From NCBI GenBank assembly GCA_016748015.1, contig JAAOMT010000566.1:358912-396955 (forward strand): 38,044 bases of DNA, given 5' to 3'. Origin of the DNA: Geosiphon pyriformis (taxonomy: Eukaryota > Glomeromycota > Glomeromycetes > Archaeosporales > Geosiphonaceae). The notes beneath the pieces were generated by a model. The model was not told the origin of the DNA. It saw only the letters and a list, made by a program, of their open reading frames with translations, and ran no database searches. Position numbers and translations under genes: made by a program. Of this stretch, positions 12,090 through 23,379 are shown one piece after another (the stretch's first letter is position 1; every line of letters starts with the position of its first letter).

Positions 12090-12590
12090 ACTAATTTTTT
12101 TTGAATCAAGTTTAATTCTTTTTCTATTAAAAATATGACCAAAAAAAGCCAAGCTTGTTTTTCCAAAATAGAATTTTTTAATGTTTAATTTTAATTCTGC
12201 TTTTTGTAATTATTGGAAAACTTTTTTCAGATGAATTAAATAAGCTTTGAATAATAATAAATAAACATTAATATTATTAGGATAGATTACTATTAATTTC
12301 CAAAAAAGTCTAGCATAAACAACATCCATGAATTGTTAAAATGTTGTTGGTGCATTGCATAATTTGAAAAACATTACATTGAATTCATAATTTTTTTTTG
12401 AGTAATAAAAGTTATCTTGAGGTAATTTTTGGGATTTATGATAACTTGTTAATATTCACTTTCTAAATCTAATATTAAGAAGTATTTTAATTTTCCAAAA
12501 GTATCTAGCATGTTATAAATTTGTGATAAAAAGTAAGCATTTTCGATTGTAATACTATTTAATTAGTAATAATTAACACAAAAATGGATT
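12090..12590 (-). pseudogene. Gypsy reverse transcriptase remnant (YLDD became YPNN)
   Basis: The minus strand reads FCVNYY*LNSITIENAYFL, then YFLILDLESEY*QVIINP, FKLCNAPTTF*QFMD and LIVIYPNNINVYL. It continues with LKKVFQ*LQKAELKLNIKKF and a GHIFNRKRIKLD end. The family equivalents are FCVDYRxLN, LDLxSGYWQ, FGLCNAPATFQ and LVYLDDI. The first catalytic Asp (LDL) survives. The YLDD pair at 12,273-12,284 is Asn-Asn through two GAT-to-AAT changes. Gln is TAA, Trp is TAA, and Gly codons are Lys or Glu, all C-to-T or G-to-A. A small frame shift separates the first and second parts. Confidence 0.88.
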
Positions 12591-15500
12591 TTTTTATTTT
12601 TTTTTTTATAAAAATTATTAATAAGATTTATAAATTTATTAATAATTAAAAGAGTCTATTGTTAAGTATCTGTTGTACTTTTTTTTGAATAAATTGATGG
12701 CTTTTTGGTAAGACTTAGTCTTGTTGTTATTTGAATTTTGTATTTATAGTATAAATTTGGTGTTGAACTAGATCAGTTTTTTCCAAATTATTGTTGCTTT
12801 TTGCAAATATGTTTGTATGTTCTGCAATTAATTTTTTGAATTGTTTTTGCTGTTATGATTTTAATTGTCCTATATTAATTCGAGATAACTTCTTAACAAC
12901 AATATGATAGTTTTTGGTAATAGAAGTTGAATTAAATTTCGAAAAAGAATATCCAATTATTTTTGTAAAATTTAAAACTTTCTGTGATAACTCTTGCTGA
13001 ATAATAATATTATAAATAATTTCAATTTCTAAATAGTTATCTAATATAATAAGGTAGTTGTTGAAATTAAAAATATAACATTGAATTTCTTGATTTCTTT
13101 AGACAAATAGATATTTGAAATTGAAATTCCGTATTCTTTGCAAATTTGTTCATTGGATTCAAAAATTTGTTAAGTGGTAATAAATATTAGACAGATATAT
13201 GCTTTACAAATTTCTTTAAAAAATAGAATGGTAATTGTTTTTGGTAATCTAAGAATCTGATAAAATTTATTTTGTATGTTGAAAGCTATATTTATTGGAA
13301 CTGTAAATTGTTCAGTTGATCAAAAATTTCGAGTTTTTTTTTTGCCAAGTTTTTCTTAATTCCTAACTAATTGCAAATCCGAAATTTTAATTAAAGGCAA
13401 ATAGATAGCTTAAACAATTTTTTTAGCATGTTTAATTTTGAATGGCTTTTTGGTTTCATTTTAAAGCATTACTGTAATGTTTTCAATATATTCTGCATCT
13501 ATAATTTTTTTTTAATATTGATTTTTTGCTTGCTAATAATGATTAAGAAGCAATTTGTACTATTATTTCTGATAAAATTTTCAAAGCAATTTTTAGATTG
13601 ATTTTTGTGAGTAATTTTGGTTTTAAAGTAAAATTTTTTTTTCCTGGATATTGAAGATTATATTTTACATTAATTTCGTGGGCTTTTTCTGGCTTGATTT
13701 TTTGTCTATTGTTAAAATATTTCAATTGTAAATTAGGCTGATTTTTGGTAAGATAGATAAAAGTGATTAAAATTTCTGTTTGTGCTTTTTGTGGTCCAAA
13801 TTCAATTTCATCTTGGTTGTTTTCAATGAATAATAGTATATTAATTACATAATATTCAAAACACTATTGGTTATTACAAAAAATAATATATTTTTTGCAA
13901 AGCTAAATGTTTATTTGTTCTAATTATTGAATTTGGATTTTTTTTGAAGAGTAGACATAACTGAAGATAAAATGGTAAATTTCAATTTTGTTTTCATAGT
14001 TAAATTTAGCTAATTTTATAATGTATTTAATATATTATGCTTTTTTTATTTAAAAAACATTTTTTTTAGTTCTTTTATTAATTAGAACTATTGTAAATTT
14101 ATAGATTATTTCAGTATTATATAGATAATAATATAGTTTATTAAAAACACTGTTATATACTGCTGTAAAAAAATGTTCTTTTTTTTACTTTTTCAGAAAT
14201 AAAAAGAGCATATTAACAGATTTGTTTCTCTTTTTATTATAATATTAATCCAATTATATTCTTTAAGTAATAATTTTTTACATATAAAACAAAGTATATT
14301 GTCTTATTTTTTATTTTATTTAGAGCTGCTAAATTGTTCTTTAAAACAAATTTTATATTTTTCTTTAAGTAAAATACAAGCTTCTATGGATAAAAATCTT
14401 TTGTTATAATCTTTGTATTTAAGTAAAATGTATATTAGTTGTTTTTTTGGTTGTAGTTTCAAATAGAGAACATACTAATTATCAGTTTGTTTATTTATTA
14501 TTGTTGATTAAAATTTTTAATTATAATATTAATTGTGATTTAAGTTAATTAAATAATTTTTGTTCTGTTTTTTCAGTCTAATTAAACCAAAAGTTGAGTG
14601 TTATATACGTTTTAATAATCTGTTTTTTTCTTCTTTTAATTCAAAAACTGGAACTTTTTTAAATTGTTTATTGAAAGTATTATAAGTAATAAGTACTTTG
14701 GTATATTGTTTTTAATATAAAATCTTTAATTCTTAGATTTTCAATATAAATTTGCATTAGTCTAAAGAAGTTAATTATTTTTAACAAGAACTTAATATTA
14801 AAATATATTTATTATAAAAACTTTGATTGGAATAATAATTTCATTAATTATGAAAAAAATTTATTAATTTTTTTTATAGAAATCTTTTTTATATTATTGA
14901 CAGTATTAATTGCTTTTTGTTTTAAAGCTGTTGTATTGCTGAATAAGAAAAATGATTTATTGGCTTCGAATTTAAATAGAAAAATGTTCGAGATATTGGC
15001 ATTGTTAGCTATTTTTGCTGATAGAATTATAGTGTTGTTGGAAAAAAAATTTTGTCATTATACTATAATTCTATTTTTTAAAAATACAGTATGATAAAAA
15101 TCCTGGTCTTTAAATATTATAAAATAGCTGGATTGTATATAAAAGTGTTTAAATAACTGTTAATTATTATTGTAAAGTACCAATTAATTATTAAAATCAA
15201 ATCTGTTATTGCTAATAAGAAAGCAATTATGTAATATAAATTAGTTAAGTTGAACCAATTTTTTTGCTAATAGTTAATAATTTTAAGTTAAAAGTAATTA
15301 AGAATACTATTGTTATGATAAGACAAATTAATAATAACTAAGTTAAGATTTTGGTAAATAGTAAGTAGATAGTAATAAATTATATAATTATTGTTGTAAT
15401 AAAGAATAATATTGACTATTCTGTCTTTGCTAATTTCTTTGCATTTTTTGTAATCATATTTTTAATGTTTGAAAATTTTATAATAATAACAATTTAATTG

Positions 15501-15667
15501 TTAAAATTGGTTATTATTGAATAATAATAAGTTTTTTTGGTTTTATTATTAAAATAATTAGTATTTTTATTGTTAATTAGCAAAGTATGTTTTAACTTTT
15601 TTGGTAAGTTGATTAATTTTTTCTTTTGTTGTTAAACTGGTTTTTTTAATTACAAAATTAACATGGT

Positions 15668-15898
15668 TGGTTTGCTTTTTCTATAGTTATTTCATAGTTC
15701 TTAGCATGTTAAATAATAGTGGCTAAATCTGTTGAAGCATATAATTAAACTTTTTTTAATAAGTTTGTCTTTGAATCTAATATAAATTAATCTAATATTT
15801 AAATATCAGAGTAGTAAACATTTGTTTTTAATTGTTGAATTCTTCTAAAAAATTTGTTAAACTTCTTAATATAAGTTATAACAGATTTAAATAGTTTT
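15668..15898 (-). pseudogene. Gypsy Gag (capsid) remnant
   Basis: One minus-strand frame of about 75 codons reads SVITYIKKFNKFFRRIQQLK, then a Gln/Asp-rich middle and LYASTDLATII*HAKNYEI. This has the character of the retrotransposon Gag domain (YIxxF...L...LYxxxDLxxAIxxA). Every stop in the frame is TAA where Gln is expected, so each is explained by CAA-to-TAA. More Gag-like sequence continues upstream to about 16,050 (ENLANFFVNWQTF). A CCHC zinc knuckle should follow near 15,400-15,500, but I could not read one with confidence. Confidence 0.7.
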
Positions 15899-18199
15899 TG
15901 TTTGATATTTTGGAAATAATTTTGAAGAGTAATTAAAATATTGTTTTTAATAAACTGTTAAAAAAAACAGTGTTAAAAGTTTGCCAATTAACAAAAAAGT
16001 TGGCTAAGTTTTCAAACTATTTGTCTGTAGTTCTTTTGAAGAAATAAAAAATTGTTTGTAATATTTTTATTGTATTCTATCTATTTGTATCTTCTGTTTT
16101 GATAATTTAATCAAGCCATTCTTAAAAATTAGTCTCAAAAAAACCGGAAATTTTTGCAATATAAGCAATAATCATTTTTATTATTATTTGTGGTCTTTTT
16201 TTTTCTTTATTTTTTTTTTTAATATATTCAGAAATATTTTTTTTATTGGCTAATATTTCTGAATGTTTATTCTAGTTTTTTGCTAAATAATCAAAAAAAT
16301 TAATGTTAATATGAATTAGTTTTGGCTAGTCAATAGAACTTTTGGTAAAGTTTTCTGGTTTTAAAAATTGATTAAAAAGTCAATTAAGTAGTTATACTTA
16401 AGCAAATAAAGCTAGAAAAAATGTGATTAAAAATGACAATTTAGTACTTGTTTTTTATTCAGGTGTTTACAAGTATTTGAATATTGTTTTTGGTATGTTA
16501 GAAGTTATGTAAACTGGTCTGTTGTTTTTCTGTTTGCTTTTGTTGCTGATTTTAAATTCAGACTCAAGTTTAAGAATAAATTGTAAATTAGCAAAGTATT
16601 TTTCTTTACAAAACTTAAAAATATTGTAGTTAAGTTCTTTAAAATAAGTAATATAAGCATCTGCACTAATATTTTCTGAATTTCTATTTGAATAATAAAA
16701 AAAGTTTTAATTGTAATAGTATTATTTAATATAATTATTTTTAAGAAATTATTTTCAATTGTAAAAACAAAACATATTGTGTTTTAATATATTTTATTTA
16801 ATTACATTATAATATAAAGTTAAATTAATAATATAAAATATAATTTTTATATTTTAATAATATCTAAAAAATTATTAACTAAAAAAAATTTGTATCTTAT
16901 AATTAAACATGTTTTATTTTTTAATTATTTAATTTTAACTGTTATTAAAAACAGAATATTGTTTTTTTAAAATTAATATTTTTTTAATATTATGTTATTA
17001 AAACTGGTATTTTTTAAATATTGGGATTGTTATAAATATTAAAATTTAATTTAATTGGCTTTAAATTGTAAAACTGTTTTTTTAGTTTAAATAAAACACT
17101 TTTAAGTTAGCTGTTATGTTTAAAGTTACAAATTAATTTGTAAATTTAATTTGTTGTACTTAGATTATTATTCAGTTTGTTGTGTTTTATTTTGTAGTAT
17201 TTAACATTAAATTTGAAATTTGAATTAAATTTTTGTAATTACGAATATAAATCTTTATTTGATTAAATTAATAATACAATCTATTAGTATTTTAATAGCA
17301 CAAATTTTAAATCTAATATATATATAAAATTTAATAAAAAATATCACACTTTAAATAAGTGAGTTTTTTGAAATAATATAATTTAAATTACTTAGAAATA
17401 AAATAGATACAAAAAAATTATTTTTAAATACTTAACTCACTGTAGTTTTAATATAAATTTGATTTTAAACAATTGTAATATATATTATAAATTAATCAAT
17501 TAATAATTAATTGGTAATTTCTATTGAAGTTTATAAGAAAATAACTTATTTTTTTAATATTATTTTGTATATTTTAATAATTTATACAGTCTATTTTATA
17601 ATTTTAATTTGAATTAATTAAGTATATAACTAGCAAACTTTTAATTTCAAAAATTTATTAAAATAAATAAACCAAAATTAATTATATTAAATTTTTGTTT
17701 TATATCAAATAATTTAAATATAATAATAAATTATTAAATTATATTAAGCATTTTTGTTAATTTAAAGATTTATATTAGTACATTTAAATATTTAAAGATA
17801 TTTTGTTTCAAAAAGTTACTAGTTTTGTTTAATTTATAATTTCAAAAGTATTTAAGAATGTTTGTTTGTTATTATTTATTTATGAATACAAGAATTCAAA
17901 ATATATAAAAAATTTGATAAAATTATTTTATTTGTATATTATAAATTAAATAATAATATCTTAAGTTTTTTTTATTTCCGTTATAAATTTAACAATCATA
18001 TAAAAGATGCTAAAGAATACAACTTTATATATACTTAAAAAGAAGGTTCTTTTCATTAATATAACTTTCATTATTATTATTATTATTTAAATATTTACAG
18101 TTATATGATATTAAAATTAATTAATTATTTTTAAAAACTTATAGCCTAATTTTTTATATTTTAAAATATAAATATAAATGTTTGATTAGCATAAATCAG

Positions 18200-19004
18200 G
18201 TGAATGTTTATAACAAAGCTATTATAAATAAAAAATCCATGACTTTTCTCAATTATCTTTACTGTACAAACTTGAAATTATATTAAATATATGCAACTTG
18301 GACAAAACCAAAGAATTTTATTCCATCACCGTATGATGAGATTGTAAAAAGATGAATTCATCTGATTCAAGTTTTTTTGAGTAAATTGGTAAAACTAGCG
18401 TTAATTAGAAATCATGCATTTAACTTTTGCGCTCATTATCACATTAATTAAAAACTTTATAAACCAAAGATTCCATTATCCGAAGCATTCAACTTCGGAT
18501 TAACGATAGTCACCATATACATCATTTGAATATTCTTTTAGCTTAAATTATCTTACTTATTAAATTTCAAAACTTTTCTTAATTCACCTAAACAAGAACT
18601 CTTTTACTAATTTTATTTTCTCAGTAAGAAAAAAAACATTTAATTGCTCAGGAATGGTTAGATCCTTAAAAAATTTATGTTCGAAAGTATTTTCTTTAAT
18701 TTCAAATCAGCATTTATTCTTATTTTACTGATTTCATTTGGGGGGGAGATTATTTTAGAACGAAAAAGCCTAAACATTTTAGATCTGCTATTCAATACCC
18801 TAAAAGAGTTTTGTGAATCTTCTAGAACAACATATGAGAAAAACAGGTTAATTTAGCAGATATCTCAGGTGATTTATAAATTACCTTGGCCTATTGGCTT
18901 AAATACATGTACTCAAGATCACCACAAATTACTCGTAAATTGTTAATAAAAACAAAAAATTGTGTCCTACTATCTACTTAACACTAAATCTTGACTGCAA
19001 AATA
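18200..19004. other. Intergenic region upstream of the zinc-finger gene
   Basis: Composition changes to moderate GC at about 18,200. I see no coding frame with family-like features and no RNA gene. It contains a short G run (GGGGGGG near 18,740) and probably the promoter of the zinc-finger gene, but no clear TATA box was located. Confidence 0.4.
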
Positions 19005-19702
19005 ATGTCATCCAATACTCCAATCCAAAATCAAACATTTCCACAAAAACCAATAATTCCTGTTCTTCTTTGCGCAAATCTCAAATGTACATGGGGTGAT
19101 TGCGATTTCGAATCAAAATATTTTGAAATGATGCGTCAACACATCATCGAACATCATTTGCCCACTTTTCAACCTGTGAACGTATACCCGTGTCAATGGG
19201 CTGATTGCAAACAGTATTTTGGAACGATTGTTGAAATGGCTAAACATGTTGATGAGGTACATTTGGCACCTCCCGTTGAAAAAGATGAATTTGATCGTAA
19301 ATTTGAAGGAATATCTGTTAGAGAGGTGGGAAGAACAATTTTTTTATTTTTAGAGGAAAACATGTTTGATATTCGAATGATGAAAGATTGAAATAAAGAT
19401 ATTCTCGAAACGATTAACAGAAAGTCAAGATTTTGGATGAGGAGAATAAAAAACTTCACGACGAAATTCAAAAACTACAACGACAAAACATTGATCTCGC
19501 CACTGATCATAAAATTGCAAAAGTCAACTTTCAGCAAACCCAAGATGAGATAAATTTTGTTTGGGATATTGGTAAGATTCATCAACAGCAGAACAGAGAA
19601 ACTGATAATGCCGCTACGTTAAAGTTATTAGATAAAAGGTTCGGTGGCTCTAGATCTTTTGAAAAAATGACAAGCGGGAAACGTAATTTGCAGAATTCTT
19701 AA
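19005..19702 (+). CDS. C2H2 zinc-finger protein with coiled coil
   Basis: Exons 19005-19325 and 19421-19702 join in phase 0 over a 95-nt GT...CAG intron to give 200 residues. Residues 28-50 are a finger with C28, C33, H46, H50 (C-x4-C-x12-H-x3-H). Residues 63-86 are a second with C63, C68, H81, H86 (C-x4-C-x12-H-x4-H). Both have C-x-W-x-D-C at the first knuckle, as in GLI/ZIC-like and some chromatin-complex fingers. After the intron comes a charged Leu-heptad coiled coil (ILDEENKKLHDEIQKLQRQN). The start is the first in-frame ATG. The role is probably nucleic-acid binding, with no specific function recognised. The 3' end is uncertain: an alternative 55-nt intron (19,639-19,693, GTTCGG...TTGCAG) would keep the frame and replace the last 21 residues with ILNLELLKSGQEDFYVKFEI and more. 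Confidence 0.72.
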
Positions 19703-20501
19703 TCTTGAATTGTTGAAATCGGGGCAAGAAGATTTTTACGTAAAATTTGAAATACCTTCAAGTGGCGCCATAACGTTTAGCCTCCCTCTAATATACTAAT
19801 CAGTCTGGGAGAATAGCGCATTTTTGGCCAATTCTGAGAATATTCAGGTTGATTTGAATGTAAATCGGTTTGTATAATTTTCAATATTTATATTACAAAT
19901 CAGGTACTTAGTTGATAATGGAGATTGAAAAAATTCTTTGGCCCTCTTAAATGGTTTCTTCTTTCATATTTGCAGGGATGTGAAAAATACAGAGGTCCCA
20001 GATTTATTCTATAAATCAATCTCAAACTATCGCATCCAAAATGGAAACATAAATTAACCTCTTATTATGTAGCTGCAGAGAAAGTTGTCATAATGAGGAA
20101 AGAAGCAATCCCTTCCGAATTTAGGTAGTTGACAACTTAATCAGTTTCCCACTCACTTGATTTTACAAAAATATTAATGCAGGTGATTTGAAGATTGGTT
20201 TCTTTTTTGTTGATTATAAGCTCCCTTTTTAATCATGCTCTAAATAATCTTGTCAAGAATAAAAAAACTGAGGGCGATGAAAAAAAACCCATACGACTAA
20301 TAAAGTGGTCAATTAATCTATGAATTTATTTCAAGGTTACAGAACTAAACTGTCGATAATTTTTACTCATTGTGCACGTATAGACGCTTGGATTTTGAAA
20401 ACCAGACATTAGAAGGAAAAATATTGTTGAAATCTTCATTTTTATCTAATGAAGGTACCAGACGAGACAAAAAATTTACAACTCTTGAAATTTTGAAATG
20501 A
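19694..20501 (+). pseudogene. Possible extra exons of the zinc-finger gene, or a broken neighbour
   Basis: Several coding-like pieces follow on the same strand. The frame from 19,695 gives ILNLELLKSGQEDFYVKFEI, then a TAA that a 42-nt intron (GTGGCG to TACTAATCAG) would remove in frame, then WENSAFLANSENIQ. A piece near 19,980 reads DVKNTEVPDLFYKSISNYRI. One near 20,070 reads YYVAAEKVVIMRKEAIPSEF and another near 20,185 DLKIGFFFVDYKLPF. The last (20,388-20,501) reads LDFENQTLEGKILLKSSFLS and ends at TGA. I could not join all of them with consistent phases. They are either real exons with splice sites I misplaced or a gene that is decaying. No family recognised. Confidence 0.4.
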
Positions 20502-20553
20502 AAATGTTACACGAGCCCTCAAAACTGAAAACCTCCAATTCTCTGAAAAATCT

Positions 20554-21885
20554 TTATTTTGGGCATTTTCCCATCAAGTGTCCAAAGTATGGACCAAAAT
20601 GAGCCCTTTCTCCCTCAGTGGTTGTTTTAGCATTACATTGCTGAAAAAGAAAATTAGGTATTCCTATTAAAAGTCTGCTTTTTTGAAGTTTTTGCAGATG
20701 CTTGCTTACCGAGCTTTCAGTAGGAACTCCAAGAATAAGTGGGCCTTCACAAAGATATACAATTTGTTCCATTTCACTACAATCACAGTCTCCATCAATC
20801 CAAATTTCATAGGGAGTCTGAACTGTAGGACCGGGAAGCTTTGGCACAAAATCATCTGAATGCGTGATACGCCAAGATTCAAGTTTCTGCAACTTAATTA
20901 GGCTACCAATTTTTCTTGAGAATTCTAGATTTCCAATTGGTGGTTGCCCATATGTGAAAACATGGACTTTAAGATCTTTCAGTAGATGCCGAAAGCTGAG
21001 AGCTGAAAATAGTGCAAATACTGTGTGTAGAAAAAAACCCAAACATTATTTAATGTAGCATGTCAAAGATTTCTTGTTTTAGAGGTAGAGTAATAATTTT
21101 ATGAAAAATATTACCGCCACCTAAACCATGACCTGTGAATGTGATGGTGTTAAAACGTTGATAAATTTTGAGATTATTGGAGGCTGCCGTGATTAAATTT
21201 CGTAGAGCAACAACGCCACTCAAAAAAATGGTGAAATATGACTCTTCAACTTGAGCATCTGGCGCACCGTCAAAGTATGTCATGCGGTACATCATGTTTT
21301 TCCATTGTTCACGAGTTGGGACAGAGTTTCTTGATACTGTTGTCCGGTTAAAAACAAAACTTGTGCCTCGGAAATATATAATCAAATCTTTGCGAAAATG
21401 GTTTCTTTTGAGTATCTTAGCTTTAGCTTTCGTAATATATGGGAAATTAAGTTAATAAAATCGATTTATCTTTAGAGTTAAAAAAAATCTTTTGATTTAC
21501 CTAAAAATCCTGGGGTCATTTCATCTTGTAGGGTTAAACAGTATGCTAAACTAGAATAAGAGGCAAAATTTTTAAATTTATTTAGCATAACATAATCAGC
21601 AGGACCAAAAGGAACTTTCTGTCCCCTCCAATTTTGATTATAATTAATACTGATTGAATTTCTTTCTAGTTGTTTTGTGTTAGTATATCTTTTAGAAAGC
21701 TGGGATGAATTAGATAAAAGTAATGGTTCCAATAAATCTCCTTGTAATATTTTTATAGAATTTAGATTATTTTTATAAAGTTCATAAATTAATGAAAATT
21801 TTATCATAATCGTCATCATTATAATAATAATAATAATAATAATAATCATAATAATAATAATAATCAAGGATAGAAGTCTTTTCAT
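20554..21885 (-). CDS. Secreted class 3 lipase-like protein with Ser-to-Gly at the nucleophile
   Basis: Lipase of the Rhizomucor/Rhizopus alpha/beta-hydrolase family. Exons on the minus strand: 21885-21501, 21426-21115, 21020-20710, 20640-20554, with GT...AG introns and consistent phases, giving 364 residues. The start of exon 2 could instead be 21,420. The N-terminus is a signal-peptide-like segment made of a long Ile run. The oxyanion-hole motif YFRGT lies near residue 147, THSDDFVPKLP with the expected catalytic Asp at about 289, and RAHFGPYFG with His at about 350. The nucleophile elbow, normally GHSLGG, reads GHGLGG: the codon at 21,125-21,127 is GGT (Gly229). Gene structure is otherwise intact and codons show no AT decay. 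It may be a recently inactivated gene, a non-catalytic lipase-like protein or a base error. With Ser it would hydrolyse ester bonds of lipids outside the cell. Confidence 0.85.
21806..21870. repeat. ATT/ATA/ATC microsatellite inside the lipase signal peptide
   Basis: Trinucleotide repeats with a few interruptions encode the Ile/Met run near residues 8-27 of the lipase. Because the unit is three bases, length changes keep the frame but alter the hydrophobic core of the signal peptide. Confidence 0.85.
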
Positions 21886-22081
21886 CGTAACAATCTAAAT
21901 CTTGGGGGAGCTTCGAGAGGTACATGATAATTTTCAGCTTCTTTAATATCTGAGTTGTAAGGGAAATTAGGCATTTTTGCATATAATAAATATTTTATCA
22001 AACAAAAACAAATAATATCTCTTGATCTCCATTTCGCAAAATTATTTTTCCATCCTTATGAGATAAAAATTAGGACATTTA

Positions 22082-22117
22082 TTTTATTACCATTATTATT
22101 ATCATTATTATTATTAG

Positions 22118-22150
<33 letters not shown>
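22082..22150. repeat. ATT/ATC/AGT trinucleotide microsatellite
   Basis: About 22 units of ATT with scattered ATC and AGT lie 200 bp upstream of the lipase start. It is the same repeat class as the one in the lipase signal-peptide region. Confidence 0.9.
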
Positions 22151-23300
22151 GGGAAAAATCAATCGAGTGCTGAACAAATCTGGATTATTAAGTAGGGCAT
22201 TAGGAATAATTAGATTTGCCTTGTTAAATATGATATCTACCATCCTAAAGTTAAGTTCATTTTAGGTGATTAGTAGGGTAATCTGTTCATCTTGAATATT
22301 TGCTAAACTTTCTGCCAAAAAGTAATTATAAAAAATATGTATTTATTAGGCTTTAATTCTTTTTTCATTGAGAAACTTGGAAAATAATGATTATAAAGCT
22401 CACTTAATTGATCATAGAAAATTTTCAAGAAACTTCTCGAGATCTAAATAATCTAACATTATCCTTTCTGTGTCAAAAAATTTGATCCTATTTTAGAATT
22501 CATTTAGAAAAAATTGGAATATATTACAATAACAAGTTTGACCATTTCCAAGTAAGGTATCCACTCCTCATTGACGATTTTTATTTTGTACCTCGTGCGC
22601 CATTTATTAATCAAGTATATTGTTATATCTCAAGAATGGCCACGATTTTCAAGTTTGAATTGTACATGTAAATGTATGAAATTATCAATAAAGTTGCCTA
22701 TCGATCGACCACAAGATTAAATCGGGAGGTTTCTAAATTGAAGTAAAAAATTTGCCTTTTTTAAAAAAAGTTTAATCTTGTTATTTTCTTGGTTTCAATT
22801 AAAATATGCCAAGAAATCAACAAATCGAAAAAATAACGCATTTTCTAGACTTTGCTTTTTATGGTTCAAAGTATTTTATCATATTCAGAAAATGAGCAGG
22901 ATGTTATGCAAAAATCATTGCTTATTAGAATCTGCTTAATTAAAAAAAATTTCAAATCCATTAAAAAGGATCAAAATTTTTTTTGACATATCCATAATTA
23001 AATTAGATGAAAGGTATTCTATTTTTTCCTATTTTAAGATTATATTTGTGTTTGAAGTTTTTTTTTGTTTTTTGCATAAAGTTATTCGTATTTTTAACAG
23101 CTATCCATATTTTTTAAAAAAAAACAGAAATGTGAATTATTTAAAGTGTCTATATTATTCATAGTTTTTAGATTGTATTTGAAGAATAATTCTAATTTCG
23201 AGAAATTTTCTTCTTTCCAATTAAATATAAAACAATTCATTTGTAAATTTTCACAACAGTTACACAACCTGTATCAAAATATTAAACTTATTGATTATGA
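22151..23300. other. Intergenic region without a recognised gene
   Basis: Moderate-to-low GC sequence with no frame of more than about 60 codons that looks real. The stretch 22,550-22,720 is noticeably richer in GC than its surroundings and could be an edge of the Tc1/mariner element, but I found no matching inverted copy near 24,150. Confidence 0.35.
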
Positions 23301-23379
23301 GCTTTGAATTTAATAGAAACAAGATACAACTTATATTATATGAGATTTTAAAAAGATATCAAACAACCATTGGGAAAAA

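Larger units (their letters stand above)
7430..18200 (-). mobile_element. Hypermutated Ty3/gypsy LTR retrotransposon remnant
   Basis: This 10.8-kb AT-rich block carries a gypsy element read on the minus strand. Gag-like sequence lies at about 15,670-15,900, reverse transcriptase at about 12,090-12,590, RNase H at 11,620-11,937 and integrase at about 10,800-11,170. RT-RNase H-integrase is the diagnostic Ty3/gypsy order. From about 9,300 to 16,700 the + strand is T/G-rich and C-poor, because the coding strand was A-rich. Nearly every departure from family consensus that I could read is a C-to-T or G-to-A change, and many give TAA, TAG or TGA. I did not find a clear protease, primer-binding site or LTR pair. 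The flanks at 7,430-8,900 and 16,700-18,200 hold only AT-rich sequence, the short repeat copy at 8,039-8,138, simple repeats and no gene. The frame at 14,897-15,094 looks like chance. Confidence 0.85.

Noticed and set aside
19193-19471. 92-codon minus-strand frame over the zinc-finger gene
   Set aside because: Antisense to both exons and the intron of a gene with clear C2H2 motifs.
21782-21982. 66-codon minus frame rich in Tyr and Asp
   Set aside because: It is the microsatellite of the lipase signal peptide read in another frame (ATT/ATA as TAT/GAT).
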